A DNA stretch of 64,000 nt. Origin: PALSA-1006 sp041660815. Its GTDB lineage: Bacteria; Pseudomonadota; Gammaproteobacteria; Burkholderiales; Gallionellaceae. The DNA lies in assembly GCA_041660815.1 (NCBI GenBank), contig JBAZVN010000007.1, positions 62,001-126,000 of the forward strand, given 5' to 3'. Below are positions 37,266 to 46,852 of the stretch, in pieces (position 1 is the first letter of the stretch; the number at the start of each line of letters is the position of its first letter). The position numbers and the translations under genes were made by a program. The notes beneath the pieces were generated by a model. The model made no database searches, was not told the origin of the DNA, and saw only the letters and a program-made list of their open reading frames with translations.

Positions 37266-37361
37266 GTTTTTTAATTTCCTTAATATTTTATGTGAAGAAG
37301 GATTATCTGCCAGAACAAGGCGTCGAAGGATAATTGACATACCTTCAGAAAATCAGCGTGC

Positions 37362-37391
37362 AGTAAAACTTATCGGGCTTGGTTTTGTCAA
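37362..37391 (-). promoter_or_regulatory. Candidate promoter of the outer-membrane protein gene
   Basis: On the minus strand TTGACA (37386-37391) and TTTACT (37362-37367) are separated by 18 bases, about 100 bases before the start codon at 37265. The -35 match is perfect, the -10 match partial (4 of 6). Confidence 0.45.
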
Positions 37392-37440
37392 GTCGCTTGC
37401 GCAGCTTGTGTAACTATAAATCAACAAATTATCTTCACAA

Positions 37441-37472
37441 AAACAGGGGCGCGAAGAATCGCGCCCCTGTTT
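37441..37472 (-). terminator. Rho-independent terminator after the carbonic anhydrase gene
   Basis: Perfect 14-bp stem AAACAGGGGCGCGA (37441-37454) and TCGCGCCCCTGTTT (37459-37472) with loop AGAA. It lies about 110 bases past the carbonic anhydrase stop and upstream of the outer-membrane protein promoter, insulating the two. Confidence 0.85.
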
Positions 37473-37584
37473 CTTTGTTCATATTATCCTAATCGTTTTT
37501 TAAACAAGGAATCCTTGCAGGGGCACAACGTACCGTGCCCATCGCGTGCCGGGCAACTCTCCCACAGAACGAAATTAAATCAGA

Positions 37585-38301
37585 TTAGTGATGCTCGTGA
37601 TGCGCTGCTGCAGCCGGTTTAGCCGATAGTACTGCGGCAATCTTGGCCGCATCGGTTTCGCCATTCACGTTGATCACATTGAGTTTACCGCTGCCTTGTT
37701 TCATATCGTTAGCAAAGTCATACACACCGCCCACAATCAACAAGTGACCGGCTTGCACTTTGTCGGCAAACAAGGCCATGGCTGTCGCAACCTGATTATT
37801 CACATTGGTTTTAACGCCATCAATATTAGCCCCGCCTTTGGTAATTTTGATGGTATCAAGTTCTTTCTTGATCGGCTCTTCCAAAGTGGAATAATCGTCG
37901 CTGGCTGCCTTAATTGCGCCGCAGGAAGAGTGACCGATGATAATCAGCAAAGACGAAGCCAGATGGTTAACACCGTATTGCACAGAACCTGCTGTGGAAT
38001 CAATCTGATTACCAATATTGCGCACCATGAACAGATCGCCTTCGGGAGTGTTGTCCAGCATATTGGTGTGTACACGGGAATCCGAACAAGTTACTACAGT
38101 AGCGCGGGGATGCTGACCTTTGGCCAATTCCTGGAAAAACTTGGCACCTTGCTTGCCAGCATAAGCTGCTTCGGTGGATTGAATTTCTTTGAGGAAAGCC
38201 TGAGCTACTGCAACATCGCCGTGCTCGTGTTCGCTTGAAGCAAAAACCGGTGAAGCAATTAAAGAAGCTGCCAAAGCAAAGGCTGAAAACTTGTTAAACA
38301 T
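37585..38301 (-). CDS. Periplasmic beta-class carbonic anhydrase
   Basis: Zinc enzyme interconverting CO2 and bicarbonate; 238 residues. Signal peptide MFNKFSAFALAASLIASPVFA then SSEHEHG. Zinc ligands and catalytic pair are visible in VVTCSDSRVHT (Cys, Asp-Arg) and IIGHSSCGAIKAA (His, Cys). The His-rich tail AAAHHEHH may bind metal. Export is unusual for beta-class enzymes, which are mostly cytoplasmic, and suggests capture of external CO2 for an autotroph. GGGAG is 7 bases before the ATG at 38301; a frame start at 38388 has no such site and would hide the signal peptide. Confidence 0.9.
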   Translation of the reverse strand: MFNKFSAFALAASLIASPVFASSEHEHGDVAVAQAFLKEIQSTEAAYAGKQGAKFFQELAKGQHPRATVVTCSDSRVHTNMLDNTPEGDLFMVRNIGNQIDSTAGSVQYGVNHLASSLLIIIGHSSCGAIKAASDDYSTLEEPIKKELDTIKITKGGANIDGVKTNVNNQVATAMALFADKVQAGHLLIVGGVYDFANDMKQGSGKLNVINVNGETDAAKIAAVLSAKPAAAAHHEHH

Positions 38302-38388
38302 TGAAATCTCCCTGATCGAATATTGGATTAAAAGCACCCTAACGTGCGGCGCATAGTCTAACAGACCGGCGGCATTAACGCGCATCAC

Positions 38389-39843
38389 CTACATTAAGAT
38401 GACATCGTATTGTTCTTGCGAGTATAAGGTCTCAACCTGCAGCGATACATTTTTTCCAATAAAATCAGATAGTTGAGCCAACCCCTGGGATTCCTCATCG
38501 AGAAACAAGTCGATAACGGGTTGCGAAGCCAAAATTCTAAACTCACGCGTATTAAACTGACGAGCTTCACGTAATATCTCGCGCAGTATTTCGAAGCAGA
38601 TCGTCTGCGCCGTTTTAATTTGTCCCCGGCCCTGACACGTCGGGCAAGGCTCGCATAAAATATGCGCCAGACTTTCACGCGTGCGCTTGCGCGTCATTTC
38701 TACCAAACCCAAGGCGGAAAATCCACTCACCGTGATGCGCGTGCGATCCAAATCCAGCATTTTTTTAAACTCTTCCATTACCGCGTCGCGATGTTCCGCA
38801 CTATCCATATCGATAAAATCACAAATAATCATACCGCCCAAATTTCGCAAGCGCAGTTGGCGCGCGGTGACTTGTGCGGCTTCCAAATTGGTTTTAAAAA
38901 TGGTGTCATCAAACGAGCGTACCCCGACAAATCCGCCGGTATTTACATCGACCGTAGTAAGCGCCTCGGTTTGATCAATGATCAGATAGCCGCCTGATTT
39001 TAAATCCACGCGACGCGACAAAGCACGCTCGATTTCGTCTTCCACACCGTACAGATCGAACAGGGGGCGTTGTCCGATATAGTGGCTCAACTTGGGAACT
39101 GCTGCCGCAATATAGTCATTGGCAAACACAGTCATGCGCTCATACGTTTCCCGGGAATCGACCAAAATTCGCGCGGTATCCTCGCTTACAAAATCACGCA
39201 GCACACGCAGACTGATATCCAGTTCCTGATAAAGCAAAGCGGGTGCGGATTGACTCCGGGCGCGTTCCTGCAGGTTAGACCAAAGCTTGTCCAGATAGGT
39301 GATGTCGGCATAAAAATCAATATCAGACGCAGTTTCAGCCAGAGTACGAATAATATAGCCGCCACTGTGATCAACGGGTAATGCCTCCTGCAATTTGGCG
39401 CGCAACTGCTCGCGCTCCTCTTCGCTTTCAATACGCTGCGATACGCCGATATGCGTCTCCTGCGGCAGATAAACCAGAAAGCGCCCCGCGATACTGATTT
39501 GCGTGGAAAGACGCGCCCCCTTGGTGCCGATAGGATCTTTGATTACCTGCACCAGAATAGTCTGGCCTTCAAATAATACTTTTTCAATGGGCTTGGCCGG
39601 TTCACCGTTGTTGCTATTTTCCCAAATATCGGCCACGTGCAAAAATGCCGAGCGCTCCCAGCCAATATCGATAAAAGCAGATTGCATACCCGGCAAAACA
39701 CGCTTCACTTTTCCAATATAGACATTACTCACCATGCCACGATGACTGGCGCGCTCAATATGCAACTCCTGCACCACCCCTTGGTGCATGATGGAAACAC
39801 GCGTTTCTTGAGGTGTCACATTAATCAGGATTTCGTCGCTCAT
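38389..39843 (-). CDS. rng: Ribonuclease G
   Basis: Endoribonuclease for 16S rRNA 5'-end maturation and mRNA decay; 484 residues. S1-like RNA-binding segment GMVSNVYIGKVKRVLPGMQS, DNase I-like catalytic Mg site TVDVNTGGFVG (first Asp) and IICDFIDMD (second Asp), and the zinc-link CEPCPTCQGRG are all present. AGGAGGTATGGC precedes the ATG at 39843. It lacks the long C-terminal scaffold of RNase E. It is the distal gene after maf, the same order as yhdE-rng in other proteobacteria. Confidence 0.95.
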   Translation of the reverse strand: MSDEILINVTPQETRVSIMHQGVVQELHIERASHRGMVSNVYIGKVKRVLPGMQSAFIDIGWERSAFLHVADIWENSNNGEPAKPIEKVLFEGQTILVQVIKDPIGTKGARLSTQISIAGRFLVYLPQETHIGVSQRIESEEEREQLRAKLQEALPVDHSGGYIIRTLAETASDIDFYADITYLDKLWSNLQERARSQSAPALLYQELDISLRVLRDFVSEDTARILVDSRETYERMTVFANDYIAAAVPKLSHYIGQRPLFDLYGVEDEIERALSRRVDLKSGGYLIIDQTEALTTVDVNTGGFVGVRSFDDTIFKTNLEAAQVTARQLRLRNLGGMIICDFIDMDSAEHRDAVMEEFKKMLDLDRTRITVSGFSALGLVEMTRKRTRESLAHILCEPCPTCQGRGQIKTAQTICFEILREILREARQFNTREFRILASQPVIDLFLDEESQGLAQLSDFIGKNVSLQVETLYSQEQYDVILM

Positions 39844-39871
39844 GCCATACCTCCTGGGAATGTAAGAATCA

Positions 39872-40486
39872 TCATGGTGCGGGATAACCGAACAGGCGCA
39901 GCAGCTCAACCGTTTCAAACAGCGGGAGTCCCATCACACCGGAATAACTGCCTTCAATACGCTCCACAAAGGCGCCGGCATATCCCTGAATTCCATACGC
40001 GCCAGCCTTGTCGTGGGCTTCGTTACCAAGCAAATACTGGTGGATACGCGTTTCATCCAACTTGGCAAAAGTCACATTAGTGGTGGATAAACGCATTTCG
40101 GTACGCTCATTCAACGCGACTGCAACTGCCGTCAAAACCTGATGTTGACGACCGGATAAGGAACTTAAAATCTCTGCTGCATGCTGGTGATCGCGCGGCT
40201 TGCCAATAATTTGATTATCCAGAGTCACCGTAGTGTCAGCTGCAAGCACTGGAAAATGCGGAAGATTACGAAATTGCAGGGCTTCCCAGCCGGCTTTGGC
40301 TTTGGCCAGGCAAATACGCTGCACGTAATCGACAGGGAGTTCATTCTCTTGTGGCGATTCATCTACACTGATATTGCGACGCGGATCATTGCGCAATAAC
40401 AACATCTCAAAATTAACGCCGATTTGTTTGAGCAACTCACGCCGGCGCGGGCTTTGTGAACAGAGATAAATACGGGATTTCTTCAT
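39872..40486 (-). CDS. maf: Maf nucleotide pyrophosphatase (YhdE type, dTTP/UTP)
   Basis: House-cleaning enzyme hydrolysing non-canonical nucleotides; 204 residues. YLCSQSPRRRELLKQIGV is the Maf N-terminal motif with the RRR form typical of YhdE-type dTTP/UTP enzymes; LAADTTVTLDNQIIGKP and DKAGAYGIQGYAGAFVERIE carry the catalytic Asp/Glu and substrate residues. It is 12 bases downstream of rlmH and 28 bases upstream of rng. Confidence 0.92.
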   Translation of the reverse strand: MKKSRIYLCSQSPRRRELLKQIGVNFEMLLLRNDPRRNISVDESPQENELPVDYVQRICLAKAKAGWEALQFRNLPHFPVLAADTTVTLDNQIIGKPRDHQHAAEILSSLSGRQHQVLTAVAVALNERTEMRLSTTNVTFAKLDETRIHQYLLGNEAHDKAGAYGIQGYAGAFVERIEGSYSGVMGLPLFETVELLRLFGYPAP

Positions 40487-40498
40487 ATTCTTTTTAAT

Positions 40499-40969
40499 TC
40501 ATTCTCGATGATACGGATGATTGTTTAGCAGGCTATGCGCACGATATAGTTGTTCGGCGAGTAACACGCGCACCATGCCGTGCGGCAAAGTCAACGCCGA
40601 CAGGGCCAGTAATTGGTGAGCGCGGCTACGCACCGATTCGTGCAATCCATCCGCCCCGCCAATAATAAAAGCCACATCGCGTCCGCCACCCATCCACTCT
40701 TGCATTTTTTTCGACAGCTGCTTGGTCGTCCACGAAGCCCCCCGCTCATCCAGAACGACGGGCAAAGCCTCTTTGGGCAGAGCTGCGATGATGCGCAGCG
40801 CTTCGGCTTCCATAATCTGCGCGACGGTCTTGCCGGTGGTACGCGGCTCCGGCTTTATTTCCAACAAAGAAATAGCCGCTTCACGCGGCATTCTTTTGCT
40901 GTATTCGTTAAAACCGCTGCTAATCCATTCCGGCATCTTGTGGCCGACCGCCAGAATGTACAGCTTCAT
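40499..40969 (-). CDS. rlmH: 23S rRNA pseudouridine-1915 N3-methyltransferase
   Basis: SPOUT-family SAM enzyme acting on assembled 70S ribosomes; 156 residues. LYILAVGHKMPEW opens the protein, VLDERGASWTTKQLSKKM and VAFIIGGADGLHESV form the knot and SAM site, and HGMVRVLLAEQLYRAHSLLN closes it. The ATG at 40969 overlaps the rsfS stop as ATGA, so translation is coupled. A longer frame to 41008 exists but would overlap more and lacks reason. Confidence 0.96.
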   Translation of the reverse strand: MKLYILAVGHKMPEWISSGFNEYSKRMPREAAISLLEIKPEPRTTGKTVAQIMEAEALRIIAALPKEALPVVLDERGASWTTKQLSKKMQEWMGGGRDVAFIIGGADGLHESVRSRAHQLLALSALTLPHGMVRVLLAEQLYRAHSLLNNHPYHRE

Positions 40970-41319
40970 TTTACCGGAGCGGCAATCGTGCGCGGCGTGG
41001 CGCCCCACAACTCTTCAAGGTTGTAATAAGCTCGTACGGCGGGCTGCATGATATGCACCAGCACATCGCCCAAATCCACCAGCACCCACTCGCCCCCCTT
41101 CTCGCCTTCGGTGCTTAGAATTTTTTCACCTTCCAGCTCAAGCTTTTCAATGACGTGATCGGCCAGCGCTTTGGTTTGCCGTGTGGATTGCCCGCAGGCA
41201 ATAATCATGCATTCAAACAAGGGACTACGCTTGCTCGTATTGACGATTGTAATATCGACAGCTTTGATATCTTCCAACGCAGCGACGATAATTTTGGTTT
41301 TTTGTTCAGCAGTTAGCAT
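40966..41319 (-). CDS. rsfS: Ribosomal silencing factor RsfS
   Basis: A 117-residue protein binding L14 of the 50S subunit and blocking subunit joining in starvation. IIACGQSTRQTKALADHVIE and WVLVDLGDVLVHIMQPAVRAYYNLEELWG are the diagnostic RsfS segments. It overlaps the nadD 3' end by 7 bases and rlmH by 4 bases, as in the conserved nadD-rsfS-rlmH operon. Confidence 0.96.
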   Translation of the reverse strand: MLTAEQKTKIIVAALEDIKAVDITIVNTSKRSPLFECMIIACGQSTRQTKALADHVIEKLELEGEKILSTEGEKGGEWVLVDLGDVLVHIMQPAVRAYYNLEELWGATPRTIAAPVK

Positions 41320-41972
41320 GTGGTGTACGGGTTATTAAGAATGTAATGTGCGACAGAATCGGGAACCAGCGCGTGAATATTTTTTCCGGCAACACTACGC
41401 TGACGGATGTCGGTAGACGAAATATCCAATGCCGGAATATTTAATACCACAATGTGGCCTGCAGGGCTTTCGTGCAACACTTTCGGCGAGGGGGCCAAAC
41501 GTGCGGTATATTCGTGCAGCAGTTCAGGATCAGCTTTTGCCATGCTATTGCCCAGCGGCTGTCCGGGGCGCTGCACCACGACAATGTGCGCCAAATCAAA
41601 TAGCTCCTTCCAGCGATGCCAGGTATGAAACTGCAAAAATGCATCGCTCCCCAGCAATAAACACAGTGGTTGCTGTGAGCCCAATTCCAGACGCAATCCC
41701 GTGAGGGAATCCACGGTAAAACAGGCATCAGTTCGGTAGGTTTCGCGCTGATCGGCTAAAAATGCCGGATTGTTATGCACTGCCAATTGCACCATGTGCA
41801 GGCGATCGCTGGCACTGGCATGCGGTGCGCCACGGTGCGGCGGAGTACCGCTGGGAATAAAATGGACTTCGCTCAAACCACATTGTTCCTGTGCTTCAAT
41901 CGCCAGACGCAAATGTCCGTTGTGAACCGGATCAAAAGTACCGCCGAGAATACCGATGGGAAGAATATTCAA
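41313..41972 (-). CDS. nadD: Nicotinate-nucleotide adenylyltransferase
   Basis: NAD synthesis enzyme joining nicotinate mononucleotide and ATP; 219 residues. PIGILGGTFDPVHNGHLRLA is the nucleotidyltransferase GxFDPxHxGH motif and ISSTDIRQRSVAGKN the ISSTxIR motif. It leads the nadD-rsfS-rlmH-maf-rng cluster. About 100 bases separate it from aceF, with a short CCACAGATGAACACC repeat fragment at 41996-42010. Confidence 0.95.
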   Translation of the reverse strand: MNILPIGILGGTFDPVHNGHLRLAIEAQEQCGLSEVHFIPSGTPPHRGAPHASASDRLHMVQLAVHNNPAFLADQRETYRTDACFTVDSLTGLRLELGSQQPLCLLLGSDAFLQFHTWHRWKELFDLAHIVVVQRPGQPLGNSMAKADPELLHEYTARLAPSPKVLHESPAGHIVVLNIPALDISSTDIRQRSVAGKNIHALVPDSVAHYILNNPYTTC

Positions 41973-42073
41973 TTTAAATAGATACCTATAGTACTAGCCA
42001 CAGATGAACACCTCGAAGAGGTTCTTGCGCCCTTGGTTACGGACACTCATCAGTGGCCAATTGTTTTCAATAT

Positions 42074-43342
42074 TTACAATGCCAGCCGACGCATGTCGGC
42101 CAGCACATGCGCGAGATAGGTTGTAAAACGTGCTGCAGCAGCACCGTCGATCACACGGTGATCGTATGACAGCGACAAAGGCAGCATCAAGCGCGGTACA
42201 AACTGTCCGTCTTGATAAACCGGCTTCATGCTGGAACGCGACACACCGAGGATGGCCACTTCGGGCGCGTTTATAATCGGGGTAAACGCCGTACCACCGA
42301 TACCGCCCAAACTGGAAATCGTAAAACAACCGCCCTGCATATCGGCTGCCGGAAGTTTTTTATCGCGCGCTTTCACGCTGATCTCACCCAGTTCAGTCGC
42401 CAGTTGCACAATGCCTTTTTGATCCACATCGCGCACCACCGGCACCACCAAACCATCCGGGGTATCCACGGCCACACCGATATGGATATACTTTTTTAAG
42501 ATCAAATTTTCACCGCTGGCATCCAGTGAAGCATTGAAATCCGGGAAATGTTTCAAAGTAATTGCGGCAGCTTTCAACATAAAAGCCAGCGGCGTTATCT
42601 TGATGTTTTGTTTGGCATATTCCGCACCAATTTGCTTGCGAAAAGCTTCCATTTCGCTGATATCGGCTTCTTCAAACTGCGTCACATGCGGGATAGTGAC
42701 CCAGTTGCGATGCAGGTTGGCACCGGAAATTTTCTTGATGCGCGACAGCGGTTTGCTTTCGATTTCGCCGAATTTGGCAAAATCAAATACCGGCATTTCC
42801 AACACTTGCAAGCCGTTACCACCGGCTGCTGCGCGCGGCTGTGCCAGCGATTGCTTAACAAAATTCTGCACGTCGTCTTTGGTGACACGCTCTTTTTCGC
42901 CACTGCCTTTAACCAGAGCCAAATTCACGCCCAGCTCGCGCGCGAAACGCCGGATCGAGGGACTGGCATGGGCACTACCGGAAGACACTTGTACCGGTGA
43001 AACAGCAACCGGTGCGGGAGGCGCTGCAACTGGTGCCGGTTTGGCCGCCTCGGCAGGCACAACCGCTGTGGCTGCTGCTGGCGTCGGCGTGGCGGCAACA
43101 CCGCTCGCTTCAATCGTTACGATCAACACACCTTCGGATACCTTGTCACCCACTTTAACTTTTACTTCTTTCACCACGCCGGCAAACGGTGCCGGTACAT
43201 CCATGGTCGCCTTGTCGGTTTCCAGCGTCAGCAATGATTGCTCTGCCTTGACTGTGTCACCCGCCTTGACCGAGACTTCAATCACCGGCACATCTTTATA
43301 GTTACCGATATCCGGTACTAACACATTTTTAATTTCAGCCAT
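42074..43342 (-). CDS. aceF: Pyruvate dehydrogenase E2 (dihydrolipoamide acetyltransferase)
   Basis: Core of the pyruvate dehydrogenase complex; 422 residues. One lipoyl domain (about 1-75; lysine in LETDKATMDVPAP), an Ala/Pro/Val linker, a peripheral-subunit-binding domain (SPSIRRFARELGV, about 130-165) and the catalytic domain ending YDHRVIDGAAAARF with the acetyltransferase His and Asp. E. coli-type E2 has three lipoyl domains; one is common in betaproteobacteria. It follows aceE by 15 bases. No lpd (E3) gene appears next in the operon; nadD follows. Confidence 0.95.
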   Translation of the reverse strand: MAEIKNVLVPDIGNYKDVPVIEVSVKAGDTVKAEQSLLTLETDKATMDVPAPFAGVVKEVKVKVGDKVSEGVLIVTIEASGVAATPTPAAATAVVPAEAAKPAPVAAPPAPVAVSPVQVSSGSAHASPSIRRFARELGVNLALVKGSGEKERVTKDDVQNFVKQSLAQPRAAAGGNGLQVLEMPVFDFAKFGEIESKPLSRIKKISGANLHRNWVTIPHVTQFEEADISEMEAFRKQIGAEYAKQNIKITPLAFMLKAAAITLKHFPDFNASLDASGENLILKKYIHIGVAVDTPDGLVVPVVRDVDQKGIVQLATELGEISVKARDKKLPAADMQGGCFTISSLGGIGGTAFTPIINAPEVAILGVSRSSMKPVYQDGQFVPRLMLPLSLSYDHRVIDGAAAARFTTYLAHVLADMRRLAL

Positions 43343-43357
43343 TCTGTTCCCCTTGCC

Positions 43358-46009
43358 TTAAACCGTGGTTGGATTCGGTTTATCAGGATTAATCTTGTAA
43401 AGTTTGATCGCCTTGGTCACTTCGCCCGCTTTAAGCGTACCTTCATCCGCCAACGCTTTGAGTGCGGCAACGACCACATAGAAACGATCCACCTCGAAGA
43501 AACCGCGTAATTTCTTGCGCGTGTCGGAACGCCCGAAACCGTCCGTGCCCAGCGTCTTGTATTGCGCTTTAACATAAGGACGAATCTGGTCGGAATAAGC
43601 GCGAATGTAATCGGTCGCGGAAACCACCGGGGTGGTTTCATCCAGACATTGCTCGACGTAACTGAGGCGCGGCTTGGCTTCGGGATGCAGGGTATTCCAG
43701 CGTTCACAATCGATACCGTCGCGGCGCAACTCGTTAAAGCTGGTCACGCTCCACACATCGGATGTTACGCCAAAATCTTTTTCCAACAGTTCGGCGGCGG
43801 CGATGACTTCACGCAAAATCGTTCCGCTACCCAACAGTTGCACCTTCGCTTTTGACTTGGTTTTGCCTGCACTGAACTTATACATTCCTTTGATGATGCC
43901 CTGCTCCGCGCCCTTTGGCATGGCCGGATGCGCATAATTTTCATTCATCACGGTGAGGTAATAAAACACATCTTCCTGATTTTGATACATGCGGCGCATA
44001 CCGTCCTGCACGATCACCGCCAGTTCATAAGCGAACGTAGGATCATACGAAACGCAGTTGGGAATGGTCGCCGCCATCAAATGACTATGACCGTCCTGAT
44101 GTTGCAGACCTTCGCCATTCAGAGTGGTACGTCCGGCGGTGCCGCCCACCATAAAGCCGCGGGCACGTAAATCGCCTGCTGCCCAAGCCATATCGCCGAT
44201 GCGCTGGAAGCCGAACATTGAGTAGTAAATATAGAACGGAATCATCGCCACACCGTGGTTGGCATAGGCCGTTGCCGCCGCGATCCAGTCGGCCATTCCG
44301 CCTGCTTCATTAATACCTTCCTGCAAAATTTGTCCGGTCTCGGATTCTTTGTAGAACATCAGTTGATCGGCATCCTGCGGGGTATACAACTGCCCCACCT
44401 GCGAGAAAATTCCCAGCTGGCGGAACATGCCTTCCATACCGAAGGTGCGCGATTCATCCGGCACAATCGGCACAATTTGCTTGCCGATATTTTTGTCTTT
44501 CACCAGCACACCCAGCAGACGCACAAACGCCATGGTGGTCGAAATTTCGCGGTCATCCGTGCCTTTCAGCAGCGCATCAAACGCCTCCAAACCCGGGATC
44601 TGTAACGCTTCGGCGACCGGCTTGCGCATTGGAATCGAACCCATCGCCGCACCGCGTTCGCGCAAATACTTCATTTCCTGACTGTCTTCGGCGGGACGCA
44701 CGAACGGAAGCTTTGGCAAGTCTTCATCAGTCACGGGGATGTTGAAACGATCGCGGAATTTGCGCAACGCATCCTCGCCCACTTTCTTTTGCTGGTGAGT
44801 GGTGTTCTGACCTTCACCGGCCTCGCCCATTCCGTAACCCTTCACCGTTTTGGCAAGAATAACCGTAGGCTGTCCCTTGTGCTTGTTGGCGGACGTATAG
44901 GCGGCAAATACTTTATGCGGGTCATGTCCGCCGCGATTTAAGCGCCAAATTTCATCATCCGACATATCGGCGACCAACGCCAGAAGCTCCGGATATTTCC
45001 CGAAGAAATGCTGGCGCACATAAGCACCATCTTTGGATTTGTAGGTTTGGTATTCACCATCCACCACCTCTTCCATGCGCTTCAACAGCAAACCGGTTTT
45101 ATCTTTAGCCAACAGGCGATCCCATTTGCCACCCCAAACTACCTTGATAACATTCCAGCCTGCACCGCGGAATACACCTTCCAATTCCTGAATAATTTTG
45201 CCATTGCCACGCACCGGCCCATCCAAACGCTGCAAATTACAGTTGATCACAAAAATCAAATTGTCGAGTTTTTCACGACCCGCCATCGAAATCGCACCCA
45301 GCGATTCCGGTTCATCGGTCTCACCGTCACCCAAAAATGCCCAGACTTTACGGCCATTGGTTTGCGCCAGTTCGCGGTGCTGCAAATAACGCATGAAACG
45401 CGCCTGATAAATCGCCATCAAGGGGCCGAGTCCCATCGACACGGTGGGAAACTGCCAGAAATTCGGCATCAACCAGGGATGCGGGTAGGACGACAATCCG
45501 TCACCATCCACTTCCTGGCGGAACTTGTACATTTGCTCTTCGCTCAAGCGGCCTTCAATGAAAGCCCGTGCATACATACCCGGCGAAGAGTGGCCTTGAA
45601 AATACACCAGATCGCCGCCATGATCGTCTGTTTTCCCATGAAAAAAATGATTAAAACCAACGTCATACAAGGTTGCCGCAGAAGCAAAGCTGGCAATATG
45701 GCCGCCCAATTCAGAGGACTCTTTGTTCGCATTCAGCACGATGGCCATGGCATTCCAGCGCATCAGCGCACGGATGCGATGCTCCAACTCTTTGTTGCCG
45801 GGCGAGCGTTCTTCTTTGTCAATGGCAATGGAATTGACGTAAGGAGTCGTTGCGCTGATCGGCATATCGTCACCGGCTAAGCGCGCATGCTGGATCAGCT
45901 GCTCCAACAAGTAATGCGCACGCGGTGCGCCTTCTTTTTCCAGAACAGACTGAAGCGCATCTAACCACTCCTGGGTTTCCTGCGGATCGTAATCAGGTAA
46001 ATTTGCCAT
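43358..46009 (-). CDS. aceE: Pyruvate dehydrogenase E1 component (homodimeric)
   Basis: Thiamine-diphosphate-dependent pyruvate decarboxylase subunit; 883 residues, the usual length of the AceE type. It shows FFHGKTDDHGGDLVYFQGHS, the ThDP motif GDGETDEPESLGAIS with FVINCNLQRLDGPVRGN, and GYGMGEAGEGQNTTHQQKK. The start MANLPDYDPQETQEWLDAL is typical, with GGAG upstream. First gene of aceE-aceF. It gives oxidative entry of pyruvate to acetyl-CoA. Confidence 0.97.
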   Translation of the reverse strand: MANLPDYDPQETQEWLDALQSVLEKEGAPRAHYLLEQLIQHARLAGDDMPISATTPYVNSIAIDKEERSPGNKELEHRIRALMRWNAMAIVLNANKESSELGGHIASFASAATLYDVGFNHFFHGKTDDHGGDLVYFQGHSSPGMYARAFIEGRLSEEQMYKFRQEVDGDGLSSYPHPWLMPNFWQFPTVSMGLGPLMAIYQARFMRYLQHRELAQTNGRKVWAFLGDGETDEPESLGAISMAGREKLDNLIFVINCNLQRLDGPVRGNGKIIQELEGVFRGAGWNVIKVVWGGKWDRLLAKDKTGLLLKRMEEVVDGEYQTYKSKDGAYVRQHFFGKYPELLALVADMSDDEIWRLNRGGHDPHKVFAAYTSANKHKGQPTVILAKTVKGYGMGEAGEGQNTTHQQKKVGEDALRKFRDRFNIPVTDEDLPKLPFVRPAEDSQEMKYLRERGAAMGSIPMRKPVAEALQIPGLEAFDALLKGTDDREISTTMAFVRLLGVLVKDKNIGKQIVPIVPDESRTFGMEGMFRQLGIFSQVGQLYTPQDADQLMFYKESETGQILQEGINEAGGMADWIAAATAYANHGVAMIPFYIYYSMFGFQRIGDMAWAAGDLRARGFMVGGTAGRTTLNGEGLQHQDGHSHLMAATIPNCVSYDPTFAYELAVIVQDGMRRMYQNQEDVFYYLTVMNENYAHPAMPKGAEQGIIKGMYKFSAGKTKSKAKVQLLGSGTILREVIAAAELLEKDFGVTSDVWSVTSFNELRRDGIDCERWNTLHPEAKPRLSYVEQCLDETTPVVSATDYIRAYSDQIRPYVKAQYKTLGTDGFGRSDTRKKLRGFFEVDRFYVVVAALKALADEGTLKAGEVTKAIKLYKINPDKPNPTTV

Positions 46010-46056
46010 TGTTTCTCCACTCCTATTGATAAATTTTTTATTCTAAAATCTTGCGC

Positions 46057-46659
46057 CTATCTTTGGATTTTTTCTGCGCAATAAACAGTTTCGTACTCGG
46101 AAACCAGACACTCCACTTTGCAATCGGTCGCTTCCTGAGGAATGCTTTCAACGAGTTGCAAGGCAAATGCGGCGGCCACTAAAGCGGGGCGGTGCGTCAA
46201 ACGCGCCAACAACTTATCATAAAATCCCCCGCCGTAACCCAAGCGCGCTCCATCGCGGGAAAAGGCCACGCCCGGTAGCACAATAATATCAATGCAGGCC
46301 AAATCTTCCACCAGCGTGCAACGCTCCGGCAACGGTTCGCGAATATTCCACAAACCCGGCGCCACATCCTTTTCCAAATCACCCACCCGATAAATATCCA
46401 ACTGTCGTGTGGCAGCATTCACTTTGGGAAGCAACACCTGCTTGCCATCGCCTATTGCCTGTCGCAGCAGAATTTCAGCTGAAAACTCGGCACCAAAATT
46501 AAGGTAGCCCAACACTATATTGGCCGATTGATACGCCTCCAAACCGGTAATACGCGCAGTTATTTGCTGACTTAATCTGTGCCGTTCTTGTGCCGAAATT
46601 TTCAAACGGGCCGCGATTATACTTTGCCTAAGGCCCTGCTTCATAGCTTGAGTGTTCAC
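46057..46659 (-). CDS. ygfA: 5-formyltetrahydrofolate cyclo-ligase
   Basis: One-carbon metabolism enzyme converting 5-formyl-THF to 5,10-methenyl-THF with ATP; 200 residues. LGYGGGFYDKLLAR is the conserved nucleotide/substrate loop and IVLPGVAFSRDGARLG precedes it. The start is a GTG at 46659 with GGAGGT spaced 8 bases, stronger than the inner ATG at 46644. In many proteobacteria the 6S RNA gene lies directly upstream of this gene; here that space contains a repeat and I could not identify a 6S RNA. Confidence 0.92.
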   Translation of the reverse strand: MNTQAMKQGLRQSIIAARLKISAQERHRLSQQITARITGLEAYQSANIVLGYLNFGAEFSAEILLRQAIGDGKQVLLPKVNAATRQLDIYRVGDLEKDVAPGLWNIREPLPERCTLVEDLACIDIIVLPGVAFSRDGARLGYGGGFYDKLLARLTHRPALVAAAFALQLVESIPQEATDCKVECLVSEYETVYCAEKIQR

Positions 46660-46716
46660 AAAAGCACCTCCCCCAGTTTTTCGAGGCTGCTAATTATCTT
46701 AAAAACAACAATTCAA

Positions 46717-46835
46717 GCCACAGAGAACACAGAGAGATACAAAAAGTTACTTTCGCTTTTGCTATCTACTGTTGGGCAAGGACAAAATCCAAGACAATCC
46801 TTGGCCTTCTCTGTGATCTCGGTGTTCTCTGTGGC
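46717..46835. repeat. Inverted repeat of the GCCACAGAGAACACAGAG family
   Basis: GCCACAGAGAACACAGAGAG (46717-46736) is mirrored by CTCTGTGATCTCGGTGTTCT and the following CTGTGGC (46809-46835), spanning about 119 bp between ygfA and the ABC ATPase gene. Similar in style to the CCACAGA element at 33868-33941. Confidence 0.75.
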
Positions 46836-46852
46836 AAATGCTTTATAAATAT

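Noticed and set aside
45008..45880. 290-codon plus-strand frame inside aceE
   Set aside because: Antisense to the strongly conserved E1 sequence; no independent evidence.
46660..46716. Possible 6S RNA gene beside ygfA
   Set aside because: The conserved neighbourhood suggests it, but the space is short and occupied by a CCACAGA repeat; I could not draw the 6S bubble structure.
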